A stretch of DNA of 64,000 bases from Loripinus fragilis (GCA_964019695.1 OZ026528.1:53784495-53848494), one strand, 5' to 3'; shown: positions 43,546 through 56,159, numbered from the stretch's first letter. Numbers and translations are program-made. The notes: generated from the sequence alone by a model not told the origin.

Positions 43546-45089
43546 CTGCATTGTAAAGCAATCAGTCAATCACTGCACTGTAAAGTATCATTACAATCAA
43601 TAAATCTATCACAGCACTGTACTACAGCAATCAGTCAATCACTGCACTGTAAAGAATCAACTAAGTCAATCAATAAATGTACTGTAAAGCAATCAGTCAA
43701 AAACTGTACTGTAAAGCATCAACGTAGTCAATCAATCAATGCACTGTAAAGCAATTAGTCAATCACTGCATTGTAAAGCATCAACTTAGTCAATCAATAA
43801 ATGAACTGTAAAGCAATCAGTCAATAACTGTACTGTGCAGCATCAACTTAGTCAATCAATCAATGCACTCTAAAGCAATCAGTCAATCACTGCACTGTAA
43901 AGTATCAACTTAGTCAATAAATAAATGTACTGTAAAGCAATCAGTCAATCACTGCACTGTAAAGTATCAACTTAGTCAATCAATAACTGTACTGTAAGGC
44001 AATCCATCAATCACCGCAATGTAAATCATCAACTTAGTCAATCAATAAATGTACTGTAAAGCAATCAGTCAAAAACTGTACTGTAAAGCATCAACGTAGT
44101 CAATCAATCAATGCACTGTAAAGCAATTAGTCAATCACTGCATTGTAAATCATCAACTTAGTCAATCAATAACAGTACTGTAAAGCAATCCATCAATCAC
44201 TGCGCTGTAAAGCATCGACTTTGTCATTCAATAACAGCACTGTAAAGCAATCAGTCAATCACTGCACTGTAAAGCATCAACTTAGTCAATCAATAAATGA
44301 ACTGTAAAGCAATCAGTCAATAACCGTACTGTGAAGCATCAACTTAGTCAATCAATCAATGCACTCTAAAGCAATCAGTCAATCACTGCACTGTAAAGCA
44401 TCAACTTAGTCAATAAATAAATGTACTGTAAAGCAATAAGTCAATCACTGCACTGTAAAGCATCAACTTAGTCAATCAATAACAGTATTGTAAGGCAATC
44501 CATCAATCACCGCAATGTAAATCATCAACTTAGTCAATCAATAACAGTACTGTAAAGCAATCCATCAATCACTGCGCTGTAAAGCATCAACTTTGTCATT
44601 CAATAACAGTACTGTAAAGCAATCAGTCAATCACTGCACTGTAAAGCATCAACTTAGTCAATCAATAACTGAAATTTAAAGCAATCAGTCAATCACTGCA
44701 CTGTAAAGAATCAACTTTGTCATTCAATAACTGTACTGTAAAGCAATCAGTCAATTACTGCACTGTAAAGCATCAACTAAGTCGATCAATAAATGTACTG
44801 TAAAGCAATCAGTCAATCACTGTGCTGTAAAGTATCAACTTAGTCAATCAATAAGTGCACTGTAAAGCAATCAGTCAATCACTGCACTGTAAAGCATCAA
44901 CTAAGTCAATCAATAAATTAACTGTAAAGCAATCAGTCAATAACTGTACTGTGAAGCATCAACTTAGTCAATCAATAAGTGCACTGTAAAGCAATCAGTC
45001 AATCACTGCACTGTAAAGCATCAACTTAGTCAATCAATAACAGTACTGTAAAGCAATCCATCAATCACTGCGCTGTAAAGCATCAACTT
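42070..45089. repeat. Minisatellite, 27-bp and 39-bp units
   Basis: Units ACTGCACTGTAAAGC + AATCAGTCAATC alternate with AAGTATCATCACAATCAATC-type units, about 66 bp per dimer, later about 63 bp with CATCAACTTAGTCAATC. A 460-bp block at 42575 is repeated exactly at 43035. The 296-codon frame at 42144-43034 is repeat translation. Confidence 0.95.
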
Positions 45090-46012
45090 GCGGATATTAT
45101 GAACACGGTATTGGTGCTGATTTATTTTTTTTATGTTATATCGATGCTACAGAAGAACTGTGTCATAAAAACACTTTATAAGAGTTATGCAGAAAGGCAT
45201 TGTCAGATCGTGTTTGCCTGAAAATTTCAAGCTGCTTACATTGCCCGATTTTGAGATATGGTCTATAATGTGCTCCCAAAATGGCCCTTTTATAAGCGTT
45301 ATGCAGTCTCATTTGGAAAATCAAATCATTTTAAAGTCCAAATAATTCATGTTTCCTATTTCAATATTCATTCAGAACTGTTTGAATCTTATAAAGACAC
45401 TTATCTTCTACATTTTGCAATTTAAATTAAAGAAATTGGTTAAAAAAAATTGTGGATTTTCTCCTCAAATTCCTAAAGATAGTGTTTTTGATAAAAACTG
45501 CGAGAACGAAACTAATACACTGTACTATACCCATGATTATACAAGACATGTGTTAATTTAATTAAATTAATTTCCATTATATCATATATATACTTCTGGT
45601 AAAAGTTAAGAGGTGCAATCTGATAAAGGGCAATTTATGACAAATTCAGCCAATGGTTGTCGTAAAGATATGCTTATATTTTGCATCTTTAAGTGTTTAT
45701 CTTCTTTGTTTTGCCTCTCATAATGCTAACCAATATCTCCCATTGTTGTTTCAGAGAAAAAGAACTGCAAACATTTACATTTTTGCTCTTATCTTGTATG
45801 TTATATCTTAGGTGTAGTGTCTGTAACCTATGAAAAGGCAGAACTAAAAGTATAAAAAAATTATATGAAGGAATACTTTCAAAAACAAAGACTAGTTTTA
45901 GGTAAGATGTGTAAAAAACGATGTAGAAAATGATAATATATTATCCTACCGAGTGCTTTATTTTTTGCCTAGTGAGACACTTATCAGCACCAATACTGTG
46001 TTTTAGCCATTT
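45090..46012. mobile_element. 0.9-kb terminal-inverted-repeat element inside the minisatellite
   Basis: AACACGGTATTGGTGCTGAT (45102) and ATCAGCACCAATACTGTGTT (45983) are inverted with one mismatch. The satellite reads CATCAACTT before and TTGACATTCAATAAC after, which are adjacent in other units. The interior has no transposase frame, so it is non-autonomous. Confidence 0.75.
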
Positions 46013-47370
46013 GACATTCAATAACTGTACTGTAAAGCAATCAGTCAATCACTGCACTGTAAAGCAATCAGTCAGTCACTGCACTGTAAAGCATCAACTT
46101 AGTCAGTCAACAACTGTACTCAATCACTGCACTGTAAAGCATCAACACAATCAATCAACCACTGCACTGTAAAGCAATCAGTCAATCACTGCACTGTAAA
46201 GCATCAACTTAAATCAATCAATAACTGTACTTTAAAGCAATCAGTCAATCACTGCACTGTAAAGAATCAACTTTGTCATTCAATAACTGTACTGTAAAGC
46301 AATCAGTCAATCACTGCACTGTTAAGCATCAACTCAGTCGATCAATAAATGTACTGTAAAGCAATCAGTAAATCATGGTGCTGTAAAGTATCAACTTAGT
46401 CAATCAATAACTGCACTGTAAAGCAATCAGTCAATCACTGCACTGTAAAGCATCAACTTAGTCAATCAATAACTGTACTGTAAGGCAATCCATCAATCAC
46501 TGCACTGTAAAGCATCAACTTAGTCAATCAATAAATGTACTGTAAAGCAACCAGTCAATCACTGCACTGTTAAGCATCAAAACAATCGATCACTGTAAAG
46601 CATCAACCCAATCAACCAACAGACCACTGAACTTTAAAGCATCAACTCAATCAACCGCTTGTATAGTATCAACTTAACCAACCAACCATCCACTGAACTG
46701 TAAAGCATCAACACAATCAATCGACCAATCACTCGACTGTAAAGCATCAACTAAATCAATCAATCATCAACTATAGTGTATGGTATCAACTTTATCAACC
46801 ATTAAACTGTAAAGCATCAATTAATCAACCAACCACAGGAGTGTAGAGTCGCAACTTAATCAATCAACCAACCACTGAAATGTAAAGCATCAAATCACAC
46901 TACCTACCACTGGACTGTAAAGCATCAACATAATCAATCAACAAACCAATATCAACTAAATCAACCAACCACTAGACTGTAAAGCATCAACATAATCAAT
47001 CAACAAACCAACATCAACTAAATCAACCAACCACTGGACTGTAATGCATCAACACAATCCACCAACCAACCACTGGATTGTAAAATATCAACCAACCAAC
47101 CACTGGACTGTACATGTATATCAATCACTGCATTTTGTATAGCATCAACTCAGTCAACCAACTACTGGACTGTAAAGCATCAACTCAGTCAATCAATTCA
47201 TCACTGGACTGTCTAGCATTACCTCAATCAACCAACTACTGGATTTTAAAGCATCAACCACTCACTGGGCTGTTAATCAATTAGTTAATCACTGCACTTT
47301 GTATAGCATCAACTCAGTCAATCAACTACTTGATTGTAAAGCATCAACTCATTCAATCAAATAACCACTT
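46013..47370. repeat. Same minisatellite, degenerating rightwards
   Basis: Regular ACTGCACTGTAAAGC units to about 46580, then increasingly irregular CACTGGACTGTAAAGCATC / CAACCAACCA units with lost periodicity. Confidence 0.9.
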
Positions 47371-47486
47371 TAAGGTTGCATAAAAGATGGCAATAATCTT
47401 GACGTTTTTACGCCAAAAAACGTGGTTTTTAAGTAAATTTTATGTCATGTGATATATAAAATTTAACATTTCTGCTCCAGTATTAT
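47371..47486. other. No feature recognised
   Basis: Short spacer. Confidence 0.3.
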
Positions 47487-47560
47487 TGAATTTATTAAAT
47501 GAGTTGGGTAAAAGAGATAAAATGCTAGGCAAACCTCATATTTTATCTCTTTTCCCCAAC
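47487..47560. repeat. Long hairpin
   Basis: TTGAATTTATTAAATGAGTTG and its inverted partner CAACTTGTTTAATAAGTTCAA enclose GTAAAAGAGATAAAAT...ATTTTATCTCTTTTCC (arms about 35 bp). Confidence 0.75.
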
Positions 47561-47564
47561 TTGT

Positions 47565-48505
47565 TTAATAAGTTCAATACAAGAGGGCAAAGTGGTCCTA
47601 AATCGCTCACCTGTGTTTTGTTTAAAGCTTATATATAGGTACCTGGTGACAACTGGGATGGGGCCAATTTTTGGCCCCAGGGGCATAATTTGAACATACT
47701 TGGTAGAAGTCCATTAGGTCATGCTACATACCAAATATCAAGGCTCTAGGCCTTGTGGTTTCAGAAAAGAAGAATTCTCCATGTTTTCCCTACATAAGCC
47801 TATGTAAAACAGGTGACCCCAAAGGGGCGAGGCAGGGGCAATTCTTGGACCCTTTGGCAAAATTTGAACAAACTTGGTAGGATCCACTAGGTGATGCTAC
47901 ATACCAGGCCTTATGGTTTCAGACAAGAAGAGTTTTCCTTGTTTTTCCCTACATAAGCCTATGTACAACATGTGACCCCCAGGGCGGGGCCATTTTTGGC
48001 CCCAGGGGCATATTTTGAACAAACTTGGTACAGGTCCATTAGGTGATGCTACATACCAAATATCAAGGCTCTAGGCCTTATTGTTTCAAACAAGACTTTT
48101 CCATGGTTTTCCCTATATAAGCCTGTGTAAAACATGTGAACCCTAGGGTGGGGCCATAATTTGAACAAACTTGGTAGAGGTTTACCAGGTGATGCTACAT
48201 ACTAAATATCAAAGCTCTTGGCTTTATGGTTTCAGAGAAGAAGATTTTTAAAGTTTTTTTTAAAGTTTTCATCTTGAATATCTATTTTTAGCCTGTGTGA
48301 CCTAGATATGCAATGGACCAGAACAATTTGAACAATTTATAAAGAGGGCCATACAAGGATCAATTCTACCAAGTTTGGTAAAAATTGAGCCAGTAGTTTA
48401 GGAGATGTCCTTTGACGCAATTGTTGATGACGGACAACGCACGACAGACATCCAACGATCACAATAGCTCACCATGAGCCAATGTCTCAGGTGGGCTAAA
48501 TAGCT
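47565..48505. mobile_element. Pearl-like element with ~160-bp core repeats
   Basis: Four diverged core copies (near 47645, 47800, 47965, 48120) with GGGGCCATTTTTGGCCCC, AACAAACTTGGTA and GATGCTACATACCAAATATC. The right end has GACGGACAACGCACGACAGAC then hairpin TAGCTCACCATGAGCC...CTCAGGTGGGCTA. Confidence 0.65.
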
Positions 48506-48718
48506 ATGAGCACTCATGTTAGATTCTCTATTTCACTGCTGATGAATCACTAGGAACTTGGACTGGCTATCCACCCACAAATTGGTAATCAATTGTCAGT
48601 CCCTCGACACCCTAATAACAAAACATAATGATTAATATCACACTATGCTTACTGCAGAATGTCAAATAAAGATACTTCCGCCAGGCTTATATTTCTGATG
48701 ATGATTGATCAGTTTCCA
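48506..48718. other. No feature recognised
   Basis: Nothing supported. Confidence 0.35.
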
Positions 48719-48794
48719 GAAACTTGCATGCTGGGTAATTTTGAATACTATTTGCGATCTTCTGTCTAGTCAGATCTGGTCCATACTATTTGAG
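48719..48794. mobile_element. MITE family A left-end fragment
   Basis: AAACTTGCATGCTGGGTAAT, TCTTCTGTC, and a half core CAGATCTGGTCCATAC, with the rest missing. Confidence 0.5.
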
Positions 48795-49025
48795 CTGTGA
48801 CATGTGATTTCCAACAATGTGGCATTTTGACATGTGTAGACTCAGATGAGCTTGTGCAGCCTCCTTCGAAACTCCAAATGATGTTTGGTCAGTAGATTAA
48901 CAGTCATAGAATATTCAAGTGACTAGCAAAGGCACTGATCAGACTGCCCGTATGGGCATGCTGATCTGAGGCTTTGCTGGTTGCATATACCACATTGTTG
49001 GAAATATCATGTCGTGGCTCATTTG
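48795..49025. mobile_element. MITE with ATTTCCAACAATGTG ends
   Basis: TGACATGTGATTTCCAACAATG and TTGTTGGAAATATCATGTCG are the ends; GATCAGACTGCCCGTATGGGC sits inside. Same family as 17278 in the opposite orientation. Confidence 0.65.
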
Positions 49026-49029
49026 TGAA

Positions 49030-50615
49030 TGTTATCACTGATGGTATTTGGTTTAAACTGGTGGTACTTTGCTGCAATGGTAATTAATAGTAAAAGAATG
49101 CAGTTGTTCATCGTTTGCACTGACAGTACATAGTTTACACCAATGGTGCTTAGTTTGCACTAATGGTACATCAAATACAGTTGTTCACATTTTGCATTGA
49201 TGGTATATGGTTTGCACGGATGGTGCTTAGTTTGAACTAATGGTTCATAAAATGCAGGTTTATACATAGTTTATACGAATGGGACTTGGCTTGCAATGTT
49301 GGTTCTTAGTTTGTGTAGGTGGTACTTCATTTTCACTTGTGAAACTTGGCTTGCACTGATGATTACAAAGCTTGCATTGATAGTGCTAAAATTTGCACTG
49401 ATATTCCATAACTTGCACTTATGGTACTAGTATAAAGTTTGCACAGATGACATAGTTTGCATTATTGATACATAGATTGCACTGTTAGTACATAGTTTGC
49501 ATGAATGGTAGTTAGTTTGCACTAATGGTATATAGTTTGCACTCATGGTACTTGGCTTGCACTGAAGGTACATAGTTTGCATTGATGGTACTTTGTTTGC
49601 ACTCATGGTACTTGGTTTGCACTAATGGTACTTAATTTGCACTGATGGCATATAATTTGCACTGATGGTATGTAGTTTGCACTAATGGTATGTAGTTTTC
49701 ACTGATAACATATAATTTGCACTGATGGTATGTAGTTTGCGCTGATGGTATGTAGTTTGCGCTGATGGTATGTAGTTTGCACTGATGGTATGTAGTTTGC
49801 ACTGATGGTACATAGTTTGCACCAATGATATATAGTTTGCGCTGATGGTATATAGTTTGCACTAATGGTATATAGTTTGCACAAAGGTATATAATTTGCA
49901 CTAATGGTATATAGTTTGCACTTATTATACTAAGTTTGCACTAATGGCATATAATTTGCACTAATGACATATTGTTTGCACTAATGGTATACAGTTTGCA
50001 CGAATTATACTAAGTTTGCACTAATGGTATATAATTTGCACTGATGGTTTATAGTTTGCACTGATTATACTAAGTTTGTACTAATGGTATATAATTTGCA
50101 TTGATGGCATATAGTTTGCATTGATGGTACATATTTTGCACTAAATGGTATATAGTTTGCACTGATGGTACACAGTTTAAACTGTCAGTATAAAATTTGG
50201 CACTTTTGATACTTAGTTGGCACTGGTGGTACATAGTTTACACTGGTGGTACATACTTTGCACTGTTGGTACATAGTTTGCACTGGTGGTACATAGTTTG
50301 CAATGTTGGTACTTAGTTTGCACTGTTAATATTTAGGTATATATGATTTTATCCCACTTAACATATATATTGCACTGATGGTACCTAGTTTGCACAGATG
50401 GTACTTAGTTTGCACTGTTGGCACATAGTTTGCACTATTAGTATATAGTTTGTACAAATGGTATATACAGTAGTTTGCACAGAAGGTATACAGTTTGCAC
50501 TAATGGTAGATGGTACATAGTTTGCACAGATGGTAATATTTTTCACCATTGGTACATAGTTTGCACTGAAGGGACTTAGTTTGCACTGGTGGTAATTAGC
50601 TTGTTCTAGTTGTGC
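49030..50615. repeat. Minisatellite, 20-bp unit
   Basis: Unit TGATGGTATATAGTTTGCAC, more than 70 copies, with tighter homogeneity at 49640-49900. Minus-strand open frames here are repeat translations. Confidence 0.95.
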
Positions 50616-50619
50616 AATG

Positions 50620-51775
50620 TTTTCATTGGATGTATAATATGGAAATTGATCATAGTCAATGGTAACCAAGCATTATATGGAAATATATCACATCCAATGG
50701 TAACCAAACATTTATTGAAAATTGATCACAATCAATGGTAACCAAGCATAATATGGAAATTTATCACAGTCAATGGTAACCAAGCATTATATGGTTTCTT
50801 CAGTCAATGGTAACCAAGCATTATATGGAAATTTGTAACAGTCAATGGTAACCAAGCATTATATGGTAACTTCAGTTAGTGGTAACCAAGCATTATATGG
50901 AAATGTATCAAAATCAATATATGGTAATTATCAGTAAATGATAATGTGCAAGCATTATATGGAAATTTATCAGTCAATGGTAACCTAGCATGATATGGAA
51001 ATTTATCACAGTCAATGGTAGTCAAGCATCGTATGGGAATTTATCACAGTCAGTGGTAACCAAGCATAATATGGTAATTTATCAGTCAATGGTAACCAAG
51101 CATCACATGGAAATTTATCACAGTCATTGGTAACCAAGCACTCTTTGGAAATCTGTCAGTCATTGGTAACCAAGCACTCTATGGAAATTTGTCAGTCATT
51201 GGTAACCAAGGACTCTATGGAATTTATCACAGTCATTGGTAACCAAGCATCATATGAAAATGTATTGCAGTGAAAGGTAACCAAGCATCATATGATAATT
51301 TATCAGTCAATGGTTACCAAGCACTTTATGAAGATTTATCACTGTCAATGGTAACATTATATGGAAAGTTATCACAGTCAATAGTAACAAAGCATAAAAT
51401 GTAAATTTATCAGTCAATGGTAACCAAGCATTATATGGACATTTATCACAATCAATGGTAACCAAGTATTTTATGGAAATTAATTACAGTCATTGCTAAC
51501 CAAGCATTATTTTGAAATTTTCAAAGCCAATATTACAGTCAATGGTAACCAAGCATTATCACAGTCAATGGTAACCAAGTATTATCTGGAAAATTATCAG
51601 TCAATGGTAACCAAGCATTATTTTGAAATCTTCAAAGCCAATGTTACAATCAATGGTAACCAAGTATTATATGGAAAATTATCAGTCAATGGTAACCAAG
51701 CATTATCACAGTCATTGGTCACCAACCACTCTATGAAAATTTATCACAGTCAACGGTAACCAAGCATAACCAAAA
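50620..51775. repeat. Minisatellite, ~35-38-bp unit
   Basis: Unit ATTTATCACAGTCAATGGTA then ACCAAGCATTATATGGAA, about 30 copies, many missing the ACA and some partial. It begins only a few bases after the 20-bp array ends. Confidence 0.95.
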
Positions 51776-52279
51776 AGTAAGTGAGAATGATCAGGAAATA
51801 CCACAATCACTCACTGCTGACCAACCCAAGGCACCGTGAGGAAGAGCCACAGAACATTTATAGTAACAATATATCTGTTTGACAATAATAGCAAAGCAAC
51901 CAGCTTTCTCTTCCTCTTCAAGATGATTGCAAAACAAGAATGGACACAAAGTAATGCATAACAAAACAAAGACAAACACAGAACTCCCACAAACAATGGA
52001 AAGTACATTATAAACAATAGATCAACACTAACAGAACCACCGCCTTAGAACGAACAGCAGCCTAAGCAACTGGGGGGCTCAAATGCATTTTACTAGCGCT
52101 AAATCTTCGCCCTAGATTCTGTTGTTGTTAAAACACAAAATTGTTCAGCTGGTATGGAGGCTTCCTAACTAATGCAATGTATCATCACAGAGAAACGATC
52201 AAATCATATTAACACATTAGGATGATACAAAGAAAAGGGCTCATAACTCAAACATTATATATGTTGTCAAAGTAAATTT
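51776..52279. other. No feature recognised
   Basis: No frame, palindrome or repeat that I can support. Confidence 0.4.
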
Positions 52280-52765
52280 TGGACCCCCTCTGACAAACTT
52301 TCTGGATCCGGGCATGCTCAGCTTAGTGTCGATTTTTGTCATATGCTGATAATCTTTGCAAACAGCTTGCACTCAGATCAGGCCAGACAATAGTCTCCCT
52401 AATCTGGATCAAAACTGTTTGACACTCTCTTGGTACTCCTGAAGTATACTTCATGGGGGAAAGTTCAAAATTTCCAAAATCCTGAACTTTTAAAATTCAA
52501 ATTTTAAAACTTGCAGGATGTCTACAAAAATGGATAATTTAAAGTTAAAATGATTAATTGTGTTTATATAAACAGAAAACTAATCAAAAAAGCTATTATA
52601 ATCTCCTTAATTCAGCAGTTGAGGCTGACTTTCTATGGAAAGTCAGCCTCAAAATCCAGAATTCAGGATTAATCCTGAAAACTTTCACGCATGATACTTT
52701 GACAAGTTAATTTTACAAAGAATCTGTGGATGACAAAAAAAGCATACAAAGAGTTCAATCGAGAC
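52280..52765. mobile_element. MITE family A interrupted by another hairpin
   Basis: A GGATCCGGGCATG fragment is followed by the core halves CAGCTTGCACTCAGATCAGG and TAATCTGGATCAAAACTG. About 240 bp of extra sequence, including hairpin GAGGCTGACTTTC/GAAAGTCAGCCTC, separates these from the right arm AGCATACAAAGAGTTC. Confidence 0.5.
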
Positions 52766-52789
52766 CAAACGACTCCTCCGGAGAATAAA

Positions 52790-53066
52790 TTTTTAAATTA
52801 TATATAATTGTAAACTAACGGATTCTTCCTTCTGGTTTGATACATTAAACTTGGGATAATCCATTGTACATATCTAGGGGTGTCAGGTTGTAAATTTTAA
52901 AAAATATTGTCTTTGTTTGTCTGAAGATCTATTTTACTTTTACAGTGTAGACCTGGATGAAATGCAGCACTATGCTGCAAATGCAGCATTATGCTGCATT
53001 TTATATGGGTCTTCACTATTTGCAAAAGTACTCGTTTAGGGGTTTCCTGAATACAAAGGGTTAAAA
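52790..53066. mobile_element. MITE family D
   Basis: GATTCTTCCTTCTGGTTTGATA and GGGATAATCCATTGTACAT, the inverse of the right part of 39757, then core AGTGTAGACCTGGATGAAAT...TATGGGTCTTCACTAT and right end GAATACAAAGGGTTAA. Confidence 0.7.
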
Positions 53067-53410
53067 AGGACTTGCACAAAAGGAAATATATGCAAGTTGA
53101 TTTTGGTCAAATAATACTTTTGGTTAAAAGTTTGTTTTGTCAATAAAACTTGAAAATGCCGGTTTCAGATTGAACTGACTGAACTCAATCTGAGATGTTT
53201 ATGTGAGGCTAAAGTTTCTTTTGTAAGATTTTAATTTTGTTGACATATAGGTGGGAAGAGGGCCAAGAATGAATGAAGTTTTGTTGTACTCCACCCACAG
53301 GAAGATGGGAAATATTTTGAGCTCTTTGTGACAAAAACATAATGTGCGACTAGAATGAATTTTAAAGAGTTTCACTGTTTGTATGCCTATCAAAGATATG
53401 CTGTTTGTTT
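53067..53410. other. No feature recognised
   Basis: Nothing supported. Confidence 0.4.
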
Positions 53411-53735
53411 GTTGGTTTGGTTTTATTAATGCTTAATATTCCAATCAACAGCTATATATGGTCATGTTGTGACGGTCAGTTCCAGTTCATCTAACAGGCA
53501 AGCTTGACTTAGCAGTTAACCAGTACTTCATGCACATACTTTCGCTTGTAACTGACAACAACCCTTCTTGAATCCCCGAAAATGGCCGTAGAAATGATCT
53601 CATGTTCAAAGAATGGTCGGAGAATTTTATTTCATAATCATTCTCCCCGAAAGTATGTGACAGGGCTAACCCATGAATCTGCAGTCAGACATGATGTATC
53701 TGCAGTATGATGTGTTACCGACTGTGCTTGGCAGT
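53411..53735 (-). mobile_element. tRNA-derived SINE, third family (reverse, decayed)
   Basis: Shares CTTTCGCTTGTAACTGACAA, ATGGCCGTAGAAATGATCTC and ACCGACTGTGC with 19672. An internal insertion repeats GAGAATTTT/TCATTCTCCCCG. Confidence 0.6.
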
Positions 53736-53829
53736 TGGGTACATTATAGAATTGTCTCCTCTGAGACGGTTCTTATTGTTCTTTTATGTACTTATTGTAT
53801 TCATTTTGATTGGAACCAACTTTGCTTGC

Positions 53830-53965
53830 TAGTGTCCTCTGCTGAGCTGATTCCTTCTGCAAACAGTTTGGATCCAGATCAGGCCCGACAAAATGTCGGG
53901 ACTGATCTGGATCCAAACTGTTTGACACTCTGGTGATCTTCCTGAAAGAATTTAAAAATAAATCT
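53830..53965. mobile_element. MITE family A, core well preserved
   Basis: CAAACAGTTTGGATCCAGATC ... GATCTGGATCCAAACTGTTTG around CCCGACAAAATGTCGG; then ACACTCTGGTGATCTTCCTG. Confidence 0.75.
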
Positions 53966-54265
53966 TGAATGGCAGTGCAAGTGTTTGTGCTAAGACACAG
54001 TGTATTCTTGGCTAGACACGTTCTAGACACCTTTTCAAACAGCACAGCGTGACATTTTACGCCAAATTTTACCGGTAAAAGAGCATTAAATTCAATGAAT
54101 GACCTGAAATCGAGACGATTTCACAAACAACTTATTTTAATTTAATCTGATTCAGACAAGAGTTAGCTTGCCCCAAGATGTTTCGAAATATTTCCTGGTT
54201 GATTTATGTTTGTATTGAGGTCTAGTCAACAACATTTTAGTCACGTCAGGTTTTTTATGTTTAAC
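53966..54265. other. Mostly nothing; SINE tail trace
   Basis: AGGTCTAGTCAACAACATTTT near 54219 is a reversed SINE tail trace. Confidence 0.35.
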
Positions 54266-54269
54266 CAAA

Positions 54270-54412
54270 TTTTGCATGCCCTTTAGTCTTTCAAAATTAT
54301 TTTTTATTACCATCAGTGTGTCAAACAGTTTTGGATCCAGAATAGGCCCATCATTTTGTTGAGCCTAGTATGTATCCAAACCGTTTGAAAAGCTTTTCAA
54401 CAGACAACCAAA
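54270..54412. mobile_element. MITE family A, partial
   Basis: ATTTTGCATGCCC, TACCATCAGTGTGTCAAACA, core halves TTTTGGATCCAGAATAGGCC and AGTATGTATCCAAACCG. Confidence 0.55.
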
Positions 54413-54435
54413 GACTAGTCTGGTCAATTTATTTA

Positions 54436-54870
54436 ACTCTTTGCAAGCTGGGTATTTTCATGATTTTCTTGTCATCTGCTTTTTTTTTTCAAATTTAACT
54501 TTTAAAAAAAAAAAAAAATTAAGGAACACTATCAGAAACGTCAAACAGTTTGGATGAGAGCGCATTGGCTCAGTGGTAGAGAGATTGACTTGAGATCCAT
54601 GGGTTAGGGGTTCGAGCCCCACCGACAGCACTGCCTTGTGTCCTTCAGCAAGACACATTAATCCCTGCTTAGTACTGGTTCAACTCAGGAAGAGCCGTCC
54701 CGACATGACTGAAAAACTGTTGAAAGAGATGTAAAGAATCAAATCAAACAAACAAATCAAACAGTTTGGATCCAGATCAGGGCCGACATTTTGTCGGTCC
54801 TGATCTGGGTCCAAACTGTTTATAAAGGCGATCAGCAGCCAACAAAAGTCGCCACTTTTAAGAAAAGAAT
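54436..54870. mobile_element. MITE family A split by a SINE
   Basis: Left arm AACTCTTTGCAAGCTGGGTA to TCAAACAGTTTGGAT (54555). It resumes after the SINE with TCAAACAGTTTGGATCCAGA and completes the palindrome to TCTGGGTCCAAACTGTTT, then AGCAGCCAACAAAAGTC. Confidence 0.85.
54556..54756 (+). mobile_element. tRNA-derived SINE with perfect 15-bp target duplication
   Basis: A-box TGGCTCAGTGGTAGAG, B-box GGGTTCGAGCCCC, AGCAAGACACATTAATCCC, GGTTCAACTCAGGAAGAGC, AAATCAAACAAACAAA tail. TCAAACAGTTTGGAT at 54541-54555 and 54757-54771. Confidence 0.95.
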
Positions 54871-55027
54871 TGACCACAATCACCCAGTAGCAGTGTACAT
54901 CCTTCTGCCAGTAACTGACAAATGCCGTATTATAATCAGTGATAGGAAGAAATTTATCACTTTAATAATCAAATTTTGCGCTACTGGAGATTCAAATGTG
55001 TGACCACTTAAATCTAGGTCTGATGTA
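54871..55027. other. No feature recognised
   Basis: Nothing supported. Confidence 0.3.
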
Positions 55028-55252
55028 TACTGTAAATTCAGAAATTTTCACGAGGGCTTTATTTTTGGGAAACTTCGCAGATGCGAAGTTTCGTAGAAAT
55101 GAAACCCTTGTGAAATGGAGAAATCACTCTGCCATTTACTAATGCTTATGTATTAAAATCATGCAAAAGTCGCAAATTTTTAACATGGCAAATATGTCTT
55201 TTAACAAAATAAAATTCTTGCAAAAAAAAAATCTGAATTTACAGCCTCTGAC
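55028..55252. mobile_element. MITE with TACTGTAAATTCAGA ends
   Basis: TACTGTAAATTCAGAAATTT and ATCTGAATTTACAG are inverted; TTCGCAGATGCGAA forms an inner hairpin. Confidence 0.65.
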
Positions 55253-55610
55253 TGCATATCCAGGTCCTGCTTGCTTGTTGTCTCTGAGAGAGAACACCAA
55301 CAGGGATACGCTTAACTCAATAGACACAAAACATAAAAACAAGAGTCGCATGAACATCAATGTGACAATGATGTGGCACTGACATTGATAAGACGTTGCT
55401 TTGACAAAATCTATGAGTGAGGCGGCCATCTTAGTAATGACGAACAGGAACAAACTTTCATTCCCCAATCCTAAGGAGACTCCATTTGAGATTTGAGTTC
55501 AAATGGCCCCAGTGGTTTCAGAGATGTTTGAAAATGTTGACGGGTGGACGGATGACAAACACCAGAGTCATTGGTGCCATGGGCCTATGGCTCAGACGAG
55601 CTAAATATCC
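55253..55610. mobile_element. Pearl-like element, short
   Basis: Ends with GACGGGTGGACGGATGACAAAC, then hairpin GGCCTATGGCTCAGACGAGCTAAA. No tandem core copy beyond one. Confidence 0.4.
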
Positions 55611-56159
55611 ACAAGTGATGGCAAAGCATGCAAAATTACATATAGCATGTAAAGAGTTATGACATTCAAAAGGTAATGAGCTGTTAAAGAAATGCTTGCT
55701 GATAAGGTATGACAAGTAATCTCTCTTGAAAATTATAATTCAGCAATAGTGCTGCTAAATTAGTCTCCCCTGACTGCACTAAATAAGTGAATAAATTGTT
55801 CTCAACCCTTTTAAAGACATATGCCGCTAATTCCCATGCGCACCATTCCCGCGCAAGGAAACTGGTAAAGTTGTCTGGGTCCTGTCTTTCGACCATTCAT
55901 ATCGGCACAGCTTTCAGATACTCTTATGTCATATCGATGTTCCAACATTTTCTTGACAAAATAAAGTAATTAAAGTGTGTCCGAAAAATCTATAGACCTT
56001 TTATCAGAATTGAACATTTTCTTGACAAAATAAAGTAATTAAAGTATGTCCGAAAAACCTATTGACCTTTTATTTTTTCAGAATTGATCGTCTCAGTACC
56101 AAAGACAGATAAATGTAGCTAAGATGAAATCAAACGATGTACACAATTACCCTGGTTAC
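55611..56159. repeat. MITE fragment and 67-bp two-copy repeat
   Basis: A family A right-arm fragment (AAGCATGCAAAATTAC, then CATGTAAAGAGTTA) lies at 55623-55660. TTCTTGACAAAATAAAGTAA repeats at 55949 and 56020. Confidence 0.55.

Noticed and set aside
49632..50669. Minus-strand frames of 60-94 codons
   Set aside because: Repeat translations of the 20-bp unit.
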